Shown here one piece after another: positions 15,357-22,238 of a DNA stretch of 22,238 bases (positions are counted from its first letter, which is position 1; each line of letters opens with the position of its first letter). The notes under the pieces were generated by a model. That model was not told the origin of the DNA. It saw only the letters and a program-made list of their open reading frames with translations, and did not search any database. The translations under genes and the position numbers were made by a program. This stretch comes from Flavobacteriales bacterium UBA4660. Its GTDB lineage: Bacteria > Bacteroidota > Bacteroidia > Flavobacteriales_D > Sanyastnellaceae. The stretch is from the NCBI GenBank assembly GCA_002405435.1, contig DHLU01000251.1, positions 1 through 22,238 of the forward strand. The letters run 5' to 3'.

Positions 15357-15364
15357 TACATTCG
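15357..15364 (+). promoter_or_regulatory. Candidate -7 box TACATTCG four bases before the sialidase-like gene
   Basis: TACATTCG matches TAnnTTyG and ends four bases before the ATG at 15369, the same spacing as at hemW, so a leaderless mRNA is implied here too. No -33 element is obvious. Confidence 0.4.
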
Positions 15365-15368
15365 CCCA

Positions 15369-16694
15369 ATGAATCGCAGTGTATTGATGCTTTGCCTGCA
15401 ACTGGCTGTATATTGGGCTTGTGCGCAGCCTGCCTACCGGAATGTGCAGATAGATGCACAGGACCCCCTGAGTTTTTATCCGCCGTGTGAGCCGTCGATC
15501 ACCATCAGCCAGAAAAACCAGGCGATCATGGTGGCGGGCACCGTGCTCGACAATGTCTACCTCTCTGTCGATAGCGGCGTCACATGGTCTGAAGACAGGC
15601 TCGTTTCGCGCTACGGAGTTTACGGAGACCCCGTCATTGTCAACGACCCGAAAAAAGGCACCTTCTTTTACCTTCACCTGTCGAACCCGGCCGGCAAGGC
15701 GTGGTCAGATCCTTCTTTTCTCGACCGCATCGTGCTGCAGTCGTCAAAAGACGGTGTCAAGTGGAGCAAAGGCACCGGCATTGGGCATTCACCGGCTACT
15801 GACCAGGACAAACACTGGGCGGCACACAACGGCAAGCGAATGGTCTGTACCTGGACGCGCTTTGACAAGTACGGCAGCAAAGAGACCGGCGACAGCACCA
15901 ACATCATGTTTTCTGCTGCACGGGGGCGCGGAAAAAAATGGAGCCCGGCGGTGCGTATCAACCAGGTAGCCGGCAACTGCCTCGATGATGACGGAACCGT
16001 AGAAGGAGCGGTACCCTGTTTCGGGCCCAACGGAGAAATCTATGTGGCCTGGGCGGTAGATGAGAAAATCTATTTCGACGTATCGAAGGATGGCGGAAAG
16101 ACCTGGCTCGACAAAGACATCGTTGCCTCGTCAATGCCCGGGGGCTGGGAGATGGAAATCCCGGGCATCATGCGTTGCAACGGCATGCCGGTTACTGCGT
16201 GCGATGTCAGCGGCGGACCCCACCGCGGCCGTGTATATATCTGCTGGGCAGACCAGCGTTATGGGAAAGACAACCCGGAGGTTTGGGTCATCAGCAGTGA
16301 TGACCACGGACAAACCTGGACCAAGCCCTACGCCATCCCGGGCGACGGAATGGAAAGCGACGGCACACTGAAGGAGGTGGTTCAGTTTTTTCCCTGGATG
16401 ACGCTAGACCCGGTGACGGGTTATCTCCACGTCGTGTACTACGACCGAGGCCGGTCGGGCGGACTGCTAACCGATGTTGTGTGGGCGCACAGTACCGATG
16501 GCGGACGCAGCTGGGCAAAGCAGGTAATCAGCGAGTCTCCCTTTGCACCGGATGCTTCGGTGTTTTTTGGTGATTACAACAACATCAGCGCAGTCAACAA
16601 CATCATTCGACCCATCTGGACCCGCTGCGAAGGAGGAAAACTTTCTGTGTGGACAGCCCTGATCAACCTCAGTGGGGCACCTGCCAAACCCTGA
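15369..16694 (+). CDS. Secreted sialidase-like (Asp-box/BNR repeat) beta-propeller protein
   Basis: A 441-residue exported protein with a signal peptide (MNRSVLMLCLQLAVYWACAQ). Five Asp-box repeats mark the six-bladed sialidase propeller fold: SVDSGVTW (near residue 65), SSKDGVKW (125), SKDGGKTW (239), SSDDHGQTW (309) and STDGGRSW (375). WADQRYGKDNPEVW is also typical of Bacteroidota members annotated as exo-alpha-sialidase. The FRIP-type arginine motif of true sialidases is not visible near the N-terminus, so glycan hydrolysis is unproven and a binding or other glycosidase role is possible. It has no T9SS C-terminal domain; it ends shortly after the last propeller strands, so it probably stays in the periplasm or uses another route. 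It follows the cyclase gene after 88 bases with its own candidate promoter box. Confidence 0.88.
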   Translation: MNRSVLMLCLQLAVYWACAQPAYRNVQIDAQDPLSFYPPCEPSITISQKNQAIMVAGTVLDNVYLSVDSGVTWSEDRLVSRYGVYGDPVIVNDPKKGTFFYLHLSNPAGKAWSDPSFLDRIVLQSSKDGVKWSKGTGIGHSPATDQDKHWAAHNGKRMVCTWTRFDKYGSKETGDSTNIMFSAARGRGKKWSPAVRINQVAGNCLDDDGTVEGAVPCFGPNGEIYVAWAVDEKIYFDVSKDGGKTWLDKDIVASSMPGGWEMEIPGIMRCNGMPVTACDVSGGPHRGRVYICWADQRYGKDNPEVWVISSDDHGQTWTKPYAIPGDGMESDGTLKEVVQFFPWMTLDPVTGYLHVVYYDRGRSGGLLTDVVWAHSTDGGRSWAKQVISESPFAPDASVFFGDYNNISAVNNIIRPIWTRCEGGKLSVWTALINLSGAPAKP

Positions 16695-16732
16695 GTGCTG
16701 CCCCCGGGAAAAGTGACCGCGCAGGCTACCCT

Positions 16733-17329
16733 TTACCCGTGCATGGATGGACTGGTGCCATAACGCGTCATCAGTTCTCCTTCATACTCCAGAAAGGCTT
16801 TCCAGCGAGTTTCCACATCTACGCCATGGCCGTACTTGCGGGCAAATGAGATAAATGTCGTGTAGTGATCTGCCTCGCTTTCCATCAGGCTCCGGTAGAA
16901 GGTGCGCAGACCGGCATCGCTGATTTTTTCTGAGAGTATGCGAAAGCGCTCACAGCTCCGTGCTTCAATAATAGCCGCCACCAGCATGCGCTCAACAAAC
17001 TGTTGCTCGCGGCTACCTCCCTTGATCATAAACGCCATGAGGTCGGCCACGTAAGGGTCTTTGCGCTCCGGTCTGAGGGGAAGATTACGCTTTTTCAACG
17101 CTTCGTGCACGAGCCCAAAATGGGTGATTTCTTCCTGTGCAATGCGCACCATTTCATCGACCAGATCCGGATAAACCGAATAACTCACCATGCAGCTTAT
17201 GGCGTTGGACGCAGCTTTCTGTTCGCACCAAGCATGGTCGCTGAGAATTTCGGAAAGGTCTTTTTCCGCTAAGGCGGCCCACCGGGGATCTGTGGCCATT
17301 TTTAAGCCGAGCATCACTTTTTGTGACAT
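16733..17329 (-). CDS. miaE: tRNA-(ms2io6A)-hydroxylase (MiaE-like)
   Basis: MiaE is a non-haem diiron monooxygenase that hydroxylates the isopentenyl group of ms2i6A at position 37 of certain tRNAs. The 198-residue protein has the four-helix ligand pattern: E36 in DHAWCEQKAA, EEITH (66-70, with E67 and H70), E122 in IEARSCERF, and ESEADH (150-155, with E152 and H155). Overall similarity and length fit the family. I chose the ATG at 17329 (MSQKVMLG), two bases after the stop of the DUF3109 gene; a TTG at 17335 is the alternative. The enzymes making its substrate (MiaA, MiaB) are not in the window. It is convergent with the sialidase-like gene. Confidence 0.92.
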   Translation of the reverse strand: MSQKVMLGLKMATDPRWAALAEKDLSEILSDHAWCEQKAASNAISCMVSYSVYPDLVDEMVRIAQEEITHFGLVHEALKKRNLPLRPERKDPYVADLMAFMIKGGSREQQFVERMLVAAIIEARSCERFRILSEKISDAGLRTFYRSLMESEADHYTTFISFARKYGHGVDVETRWKAFLEYEGELMTRYGTSPSMHG

Positions 17330-17331
17330 AA

Positions 17332-17910
17332 TCAACGTGTTTGCTTACGCGCTTCGTAGATGGTGTTAAGTTCATCAAACCAATCTTTGCCAAACCGGCG
17401 CTCCAGTGCGCTGCGCAAAAAGCGAAACACCGGAACCTGCAGTGCAGTGCCGCAGCGGCATGCCGGCTCACACAACTGCCAGCGGTGGTAATTCACCGAA
17501 GTGAAGTTGCCGACTTTGCCCAGCCGAACCGGATAGAGATGGCAGGAAATGGGTTTCTGCCATTGCGTATGTCCGGCGAGGAACGCTTTTTCAAATGCAC
17601 ACAGGGCTATGCCATTTTCATCGAAGTGGGCGTAAGCGCAGGCACCATGGTGGCCGACCAGTGTGGTTACCAGATCGCCGTCGGCATCGCGCGTGAAGTG
17701 CCCTTTGTCGCTAACAGCCTCCAGTCCCGCTGCGGTCATCCAGGGCGATGCCGCCTCTGCAGCGGCTTTCAGCACCTCCAGTTCCGCCTCCTCCAGCGGG
17801 GCGCCGCTCTCTCCTTCCACACAGCAAGCGCCTTTGCATGCGCTGAGGTCGCATACAAAACACTCATCAAACAGGTCTTCGCTTACGAGACAGTCGCCCA
17901 CAATCACCAT
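17332..17910 (-). CDS. DUF3109 family cysteine-rich protein
   Basis: A 192-residue cytoplasmic protein of DUF3109, a family widespread in Bacteroidota with no established function. It begins MVIVGDCLVSEDLFDECFVC and contains a CxxxxCxxxCC cluster (C20, C25, C29, C30), with further cysteines at 7, 17, 91, 104, 123, 147, 151 and 153. This pattern recalls YkgJ-like putative zinc- or iron-chelating proteins (established only as a family annotation). The start at 17910 fits the family's N-terminus and sits 22 bases after a perfect TAnnTTTG box; a longer frame to 17967 would cross that box. It is followed after two bases by miaE, a diiron enzyme, so a role in iron supply or cofactor maturation is a possible inference, not shown. 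Confidence 0.88.
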   Translation of the reverse strand: MVIVGDCLVSEDLFDECFVCDLSACKGACCVEGESGAPLEEAELEVLKAAAEAASPWMTAAGLEAVSDKGHFTRDADGDLVTTLVGHHGACAYAHFDENGIALCAFEKAFLAGHTQWQKPISCHLYPVRLGKVGNFTSVNYHRWQLCEPACRCGTALQVPVFRFLRSALERRFGKDWFDELNTIYEARKQTR

Positions 17911-17932
17911 GCGGCAGGTACTATTGCTTCGG

Positions 17933-17940
17933 CAAACATA
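17933..17940 (-). promoter_or_regulatory. Candidate -7 promoter box TATGTTTG for the DUF3109-miaE pair
   Basis: On the - strand TATGTTTG is an exact match to the Bacteroidota -7 consensus, 22 bases upstream of the start at 17910. It helps fix that start. Confidence 0.5.
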
Positions 17941-17949
17941 AGGGGCAGC

Positions 17950-17962
17950 AGGGCGACGCCCT
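17950..17962. repeat. Short palindrome just upstream of the DUF3109 promoter box
   Basis: AGGGCG and CGCCCT are perfect inverted copies around a single A. The element sits nine bases upstream of the -7 box, in the spacer toward -33. It could be an operator or the stem of a weak terminator for the DUF5686 gene; no T-run follows. Confidence 0.35.
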
Positions 17963-18007
17963 AACACAGCCGGTTTGTTGCGCAGATCAACAGTGGTGAG
18001 CGGCGCA

Positions 18008-20434
18008 TCAGAACGAAACAGATGAGGTAATTTTCAGTGCAATGTTTTCCTTCAATGCGGGCAAATGGTAGGCGCCATAACGGTAAAAAGCACCGATACC
18101 AAATCCTGAGAAATTGGTTTTGATCAGGTTGTCAAGTTGCAAGCCTGATTCGAAGAAGACATGTTGCATGGTGTTGATGGCAACGGAATGTTCGTCCGGA
18201 TTCGACAGCTGTCCCCAGCCCGTGTTGTGCACCAGCACAAGGTGCGGCCTGAATGAGCCAAACCGAAACAAGAGGTCGCGGAAGTTGTGGCGCACAAAAA
18301 GCACCGTCCATGAGGAGTGCTGAAACTCATTGGTGCGAACGGTCTCAAAAGCATAGGGTGTGGCCAGACCGAAAAAGTCATAGGAACCCGGAACGTTATA
18401 GGTCCAGCTCAGGGGAACATCGTGGCTGACCCATCCTCCGTATAGCCTGAGCGAAAGATCGCCGGTATTGCGGATTCGGAATGTTTTGTCCATTTGGCCT
18501 TCCAACCGGAGGAACGACACGTCTGAGCGCTCCCAGGCATGCACCGAAGTGGTCATACGCATGAGAAAAACCGGCAACCTGCCGCCGAGTACGATTTCCC
18601 GTTGACCGAAGCGCGCCAGTTTTTCTCCGGGCGCATAGCGCAATGACACGCCGGTTTCAAAGACGGTAAACCGCGACTGCACCAGCTGCACAGGTTCACC
18701 CCGGTAAACGGTGAAGTGGTAGGGCTCAAACGCAGTCAGCTGCCGTTGCCACCCGAATACGGTCGCAGAGATGTTGCGTATGGCCCGGCCGCTGATTTCG
18801 AATCCGGTTTTTTCATAATTGTCCATCCGGCTTACAAAAAGAGGGTAGAGGTTACCGGCATCGAGCAGGCCCGTGCGCGCCGCTATCGCAGGTACTCCTG
18901 ATTCGGCGACATCCACCTCATGGAATAGCCTGAACCGCGCATTGCGCGACCGGTTGATGTGGGCCGAAAATTCACCACCGTATTTGTACGCGCGGTCTTT
19001 GAAGCCATAGGCAAAGTAGCCGCCCACATGACCCCGTCTGCTGAGTTTTTCGGAAGTGCGCAGTCCCAGACCCAGCCGGAATCCCTCGTAGTCATTAAAA
19101 CGCACAAGGCGGTTGAGTTCGATGGCCACCAGCCCGACAGGGATGAGTCCGGAACCGAGCACCTCCATCAGTTTGACCAGCTCATCGAGGTTCTTTGCGT
19201 CACCGACACTGTCAATAACGTGGTAGGTTTTTAATTCCCGTGCATCGAGCGGATGCTGGCGGTACTGGTTCCAGATCGAATCAGGGGCTTCCGTGGCGCC
19301 TTTCGCCAGTTGCAGCGTAACCGGCTTGAATGTGCCGGCCCTGTAGGCGGGATCAAGCTCAATATTGCGCAGGTAACAGTTGCCGTAGCCAATCATGTTA
19401 TGTCCATTGATGTTCACATTCGAAAACACGATGTCCGAATTCAGTTGCACGGGAAACCACTGTATGCCGCCCACCTTCTCATACTGCTGTCTGATAGAGA
19501 TGTTAAAAGAGTCGCTCCGTTCAGAAGCCTCTGCAATGATCTGCTGCACGGCGTAACCATCGGTATTGATAAATACCTGGCCTTTCAGCGCGGCGGTATT
19601 TACGCCTTTGCGCGGCCTGAACGATAGCGTGAATATGGTATCGCGGTTCTGGAAGGTGGTATCTTCGATGATAAACAGGTACCTGGAAATGGCCACCTTC
19701 GACAGGGGCGACAGGTAAGGCTGGCCGAGTAGAAATACCTCCTCGGTATAGACGCTGAATGATTGAAGTTCGGTGCCGAGCATGGCGAACTCCGGTCGCT
19801 TAAGCCCACTCACCTTGTTGGCGATAATGGTTTCTTCCGAGCGTCCGGGAGGCATATAGCGCCGACGGCTCACACTTTCCATCATCATCAGGTGTTGTTC
19901 GGAAAAGAACTTGAGCATCTTCAGCGTGCTGCTGTCGGGCGCGGCAGCGTTGTCACCGGATGCCAACTGCGTGCTGTCGAACTGCGCAGTGAATATGAGC
20001 TTGTTGTAGCTTTCGTAGCTGAAACTGCGGGCTGATTCGGGGTTGTTGATTTTGCGGTTTTCGATGGCACGCCGCATGATCCTCTCAGCGGGATTTACCC
20101 CGGGCCTGACCGTCACTTCGGGAAGCTGGGTGTCTTCGGGATACAGCAATACCTCGCCGGGCGGGTGCGCCCCGGGTACGATTTCCGTGGTTTTGTATCC
20201 GAGGAACCTGAATTGCAGCACGGCATCCGGCTGCTGCCAGCTAATGGTAAAATAACCGTCAATATCGCTGTAGGTCCCTGCCTGTGTTCCCTTGATGAGC
20301 ACGGCCACGAAGGCCAGCGGATTTCCATCCCGTCCATCAACCACGCGGCCTGTCCATGTCTGTGCACGGGCTGAGGTTACCGCAGCGACCGGCAACAGGA
20401 GCAGAAAGAGCGCTCGGGCAAGCGTAGTTTTCAT
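18008..20434 (-). CDS. DUF5686 and carboxypeptidase-like regulatory domain outer-membrane protein
   Basis: An 808-residue exported protein. Residues 1-24 are a signal peptide (LLLLPVAAVTSARA). Residues ~26-107 form a CarboxypepD_reg-like beta sandwich (GRVVDGRDGNPLAFVAVLIK, GYFTISW, FRFLGYKTTEI), the same module found at the front of TonB-dependent receptors. The rest (~110-808) matches DUF5686, a Bacteroidota family with many amphipathic strands predicted to form an outer-membrane barrel; recognisable pieces are NPAERIMRRAIENRKINNP, SFSYESYNKL and the aromatic-rich C-terminal strands. No TonB plug domain is visible, so it is not a TonB-dependent receptor. Function is unknown. It lies 97 bases upstream of the DUF3109 gene on the same strand and is divergent from the enoyl-CoA hydratase gene. 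Confidence 0.9.
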   Translation of the reverse strand: MKTTLARALFLLLLPVAAVTSARAQTWTGRVVDGRDGNPLAFVAVLIKGTQAGTYSDIDGYFTISWQQPDAVLQFRFLGYKTTEIVPGAHPPGEVLLYPEDTQLPEVTVRPGVNPAERIMRRAIENRKINNPESARSFSYESYNKLIFTAQFDSTQLASGDNAAAPDSSTLKMLKFFSEQHLMMMESVSRRRYMPPGRSEETIIANKVSGLKRPEFAMLGTELQSFSVYTEEVFLLGQPYLSPLSKVAISRYLFIIEDTTFQNRDTIFTLSFRPRKGVNTAALKGQVFINTDGYAVQQIIAEASERSDSFNISIRQQYEKVGGIQWFPVQLNSDIVFSNVNINGHNMIGYGNCYLRNIELDPAYRAGTFKPVTLQLAKGATEAPDSIWNQYRQHPLDARELKTYHVIDSVGDAKNLDELVKLMEVLGSGLIPVGLVAIELNRLVRFNDYEGFRLGLGLRTSEKLSRRGHVGGYFAYGFKDRAYKYGGEFSAHINRSRNARFRLFHEVDVAESGVPAIAARTGLLDAGNLYPLFVSRMDNYEKTGFEISGRAIRNISATVFGWQRQLTAFEPYHFTVYRGEPVQLVQSRFTVFETGVSLRYAPGEKLARFGQREIVLGGRLPVFLMRMTTSVHAWERSDVSFLRLEGQMDKTFRIRNTGDLSLRLYGGWVSHDVPLSWTYNVPGSYDFFGLATPYAFETVRTNEFQHSSWTVLFVRHNFRDLLFRFGSFRPHLVLVHNTGWGQLSNPDEHSVAINTMQHVFFESGLQLDNLIKTNFSGFGIGAFYRYGAYHLPALKENIALKITSSVSF

Positions 20435-20479
20435 AGCGGCAAAATGCGAACAAACGGGGTATCGTTAGCGGGTTGAAAT

Positions 20480-20487
20480 TACCTTCG
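20480..20487 (+). promoter_or_regulatory. Candidate -7 promoter box TACCTTCG for the enoyl-CoA hydratase operon
   Basis: TACCTTCG, identical to the box before hemW, lies 15 bases upstream of the ATG at 20503. It would drive the hydratase-dut-nucleotidyltransferase run. It also argues against a TTG start at 20473, which would lie upstream of the box. Confidence 0.45.
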
Positions 20488-20502
20488 CGAAAAAATAAGT
20501 AT

Positions 20503-21285
20503 ATGCCTTATCAATTTGTTGCGCAGGACCTGCAAGACCATGTGCTCACGCTCACCATCCGGCGTCCCGAGCAGTTGAACGCGCTGAACCGCGCCACCAT
20601 TGAAGAACTCAACAAGGCCCTGGCGCTGGCCGACGCGAATGAGGCTGTGCGCTGCATCATCATTACCGGTGCAGGAGACAAGGCTTTTGTGGCGGGTGCA
20701 GACATCAAGGAATTTGCAAACTTTAATGTGGAGGAGGCGACCCTGTTGAGTGCCACCGGGCACAAACTCCTTTTTGATTTTGTAGACAGGATGTCGAAGC
20801 CGGTCATTGCTGCCATCAATGGCTTTGCCCTGGGTGGTGGACTCGAACTTGCGCTGGCCTGTCACATGCGTGTAGCCTCTGAGAATGCCCGCCTCGGACT
20901 GCCTGAGACCAGCCTGGGTGTGATTCCGGGATACGGGGGTACCCAGCGGCTGATGCACCTGGCCGGCAAGGGAAAGGCCATTGAAATGATCACCCACGCC
21001 GGTATGATTACCGCCGCTGAGGCCCTGCAGTGGGGTATTGTCAACTATGTCGTGCCTGCGGGCGAGCTCATGGACAAGTGCCGTGATATGGCAGCGAAAA
21101 TCGTCCGGTGCTCTCCCCGTGCCATCCAGGCGGCCCTGCGGGCGATTGCGGTGGGATCTGACTTTCAGCGCAAGGGCATGGAAGCGGAGATCAGGGAGTT
21201 TGGGCGGGTATTTGGTACGGCCGACCAGCGCGAAGGCGTAGCGGCCTTTCTGGAAAAACGCAAACCCGAGTTTACAGGAAAATGA
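20503..21285 (+). CDS. Enoyl-CoA hydratase (crotonase family)
   Basis: A 260-residue crotonase-fold enzyme expected to hydrate trans-2-enoyl-CoA in fatty-acid or amino-acid breakdown. The two catalytic glutamates of true hydratases are present: E115 in [18 protein letters not shown] and E135 in [19 protein letters not shown], twenty residues apart as in rat mitochondrial hydratase. The oxyanion-hole strand [11 protein letters not shown] (61-71) is intact. The start at 20503 (MPYQFVAQD) gives the family's normal length and follows an A-rich leader. Its stop overlaps the dut start in ATGA, so dUTPase is translationally coupled to it. Exact substrate chain length cannot be inferred, and other crotonases with the same motif pair remain possible. 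Confidence 0.93.
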   Translation: MPYQFVAQDLQDHVLTLTIRRPEQLNALNRATIEELNKALALADANEAVRCIIITGAGDKAFVAGADIKEFANFNVEEATLLSATGHKLLFDFVDRMSKPVIAAINGFALGGGLELALACHMRVASENARLGLPETSLGVIPGYGGTQRLMHLAGKGKAIEMITHAGMITAAEALQWGIVNYVVPAGELMDKCRDMAAKIVRCSPRAIQAALRAIAVGSDFQRKGMEAEIREFGRVFGTADQREGVAAFLEKRKPEFTGK

Positions 21286-21728
21286 GCCGCTCTGCCGCCC
21301 TGCTCATCGTCAACAAAAGCCGGCATCCGCTGCCTGCCTATGAAACGGCACACAGCGCCGGACTTGACCTGCGCGCCCATCTTGCGCAGTCGCTGGACAT
21401 ACAGCCCCTGCAGCGCGTCATGGTGCCTACCGGACTGTTCATTCAGCTGCCGGAAGGGCATGAGGCGCAGGTGAGGCCCCGCAGCGGCCTTGCATGGAAG
21501 CAGGGTATTACGGTGCTCAATGCGCCTGGCACCATTGATGCCGACTACCGGGGTGAAGTAAAAGTCATCCTGATCAATTTATCAGATACACCCGTCACCC
21601 TGCACGATGGAGACCGCATCGCCCAGCTGGTGGTGACAGCATACAGCCATATGGCGGTGACAGAAGTCAGTTCACTGGAAGAAAGCGGGCGGGGTGCAGG
21701 AGGGTTCGGAAGTACCGGCCTGCGCTGA
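21282..21728 (+). CDS. dut: Deoxyuridine 5'-triphosphate nucleotidohydrolase (dUTPase)
   Basis: dUTPase hydrolyses dUTP to dUMP and pyrophosphate, keeping uracil out of DNA and supplying dTMP synthesis. All five trimeric-dUTPase motifs are seen in 148 residues: AGLDLRA (26-32), RPRSGLAWK (65-73), [13 protein letters not shown] (81-93, with the catalytic aspartate D86), GDRIAQLVV (110-118) and the C-terminal arm GAGGFGSTG (138-146). Length is normal. The ATG overlaps the preceding stop by four bases, and the next gene begins 24 bases on, so it lies mid-operon. Confidence 0.97.
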   Translation: MSRSAALLIVNKSRHPLPAYETAHSAGLDLRAHLAQSLDIQPLQRVMVPTGLFIQLPEGHEAQVRPRSGLAWKQGITVLNAPGTIDADYRGEVKVILINLSDTPVTLHDGDRIAQLVVTAYSHMAVTEVSSLEESGRGAGGFGSTGLR

Positions 21729-21752
21729 CAACGCCGCAATACACAAACACCG

Positions 21753-22238
21753 ATGAAAATAATTGTTCCCATGGCCGGCGCCGGAAAAAGGTTGAGGCCG
21801 CATACGTTGCTGACACCGAAGCCCCTGTTGCCGATTGCCGGAAAACCTATAGTCGAGCGGCTTGTGGAAGATATTGTGGCCGTCAGCGCGCAGAAAGTCG
21901 AGGAAATCGCCTACGTCACCGGCCGCTTCGGGACAGAGGCCGAACAGCACCTGCTCGATGTAGCAGAGCGGCTGGGAGCCCGCGGATCCATCCATTATCA
22001 GGACGAACCGCTCGGCACGGCCCACGCCATCCGCTGTGCCGCTGAAGTGCTTGACGGACCGGTTACGGTGGCCTTTGCCGATACCCTGTTTCGGGCTGAT
22101 TTTGTGCTCGACACCCATCGGGATGGTGTGCTATGGGTGCAGAAGATCGAGGACCCCCGCGCATTTGGCGTGGTAATCGTCGATGAACAGGGAGCGATTA
22201 CGGAATTCCGCGAAAAACCCCAGGAGTTTGTTTCAGAC
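21753..22238 (+). CDS. Sugar-phosphate nucleotidyltransferase, 5' part (continues past window edge)
   Basis: An open frame of 162 codons runs from the ATG at 21753 to the window edge without a stop. It encodes the N-terminal nucleotide-binding part of an NTP-transferase enzyme, as in glucose-1-phosphate thymidylyl- or uridylyltransferases. The nucleotide-binding loop is PMAGAGKRLRPHTLLTPKP (6-24), followed by LLPIAGKPI (25-33). GTAHAIRCA, a VAFADTLF aspartate motif and EDPRAFGVVIVDE with FREKP complete the catalytic core. Which sugar and nucleotide it uses cannot be told from this part. It follows dut by 24 bases behind an A-rich leader and is probably in the same operon, feeding activated sugars to cell-envelope polysaccharides (inference). 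Confidence 0.92.
   Translation, partial: MKIIVPMAGAGKRLRPHTLLTPKPLLPIAGKPIVERLVEDIVAVSAQKVEEIAYVTGRFGTEAEQHLLDVAERLGARGSIHYQDEPLGTAHAIRCAAEVLDGPVTVAFADTLFRADFVLDTHRDGVLWVQKIEDPRAFGVVIVDEQGAITEFREKPQEFVSD

Noticed and set aside
1..22238. CRISPR arrays, insertion sequences, integrases, toxin-antitoxin or restriction genes
   Set aside because: No spaced direct-repeat array, transposase or integrase motif, terminal inverted repeats or defence-type domains were found in any supported gene.

Overview
The window reads as a chromosomal segment of a moderately GC-rich member of the Bacteroidota, probably a Flavobacteriia/Saprospiria-like lineage. Four things support this. There are three proteins with the gliding-motility-associated C-terminal domain (type B sorting domain of the type IX secretion system, T9SS) and a PorP/SprF-family protein. 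There are families largely confined to this phylum (DUF5686 with a CarboxypepD_reg domain, DUF3109). Several start codons are preceded by the Bacteroidota -7 promoter box TAnnTTTG or a TTCG variant. No rRNA, tRNA, CRISPR array, insertion sequence or phage gene was seen. Genes are densely packed and no gene-free stretch exceeds 300 bases; the longest, positions 1-249, holds no supportable gene.

Left part (250-5555, + strand): an ECF sigma factor is translationally coupled to a single-pass membrane protein that looks like its anti-sigma partner but ends in a gliding/T9SS-type domain. It is followed by a 1208-residue secreted, cysteine-rich protein with a NIDO-like region and the same C-terminal domain. 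Together these look like a regulator plus surface-protein unit. RadA (5717-7069) follows.

Middle part (7089-13319, - strand): rsmI coupled to a conserved Bacteroidota protein of unknown function; an MmcQ/YjbR protein; a SprB/SprF-like pair (a T9SS type B substrate, then PorP/SprF); a lone biotin carrier protein; a TerC-family membrane protein; and a predicted lipoprotein.

Right part: + strand hemW, coupled to a cyclase-family hydrolase, then a secreted sialidase-like Asp-box protein. On the - strand are a DUF5686 outer-membrane protein, a DUF3109 cysteine-rich protein and MiaE. The window ends with a + strand run of enoyl-CoA hydratase, dUTPase and the 5' part of a sugar nucleotidyltransferase that continues past the edge.

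Most genes are housekeeping: DNA repair, rRNA and tRNA modification, haem trafficking, nucleotide hygiene, lipid metabolism. The accessory interest lies in the surface-protein loci, in short conserved non-coding elements (a tandem 22-bp-period repeat over a promoter, and promoter boxes so close to start codons that leaderless mRNAs are implied), and in unexplained but tight couplings of uncharacterised proteins with RNA-modification enzymes. I found no obviously new multi-gene defence or mobile system.
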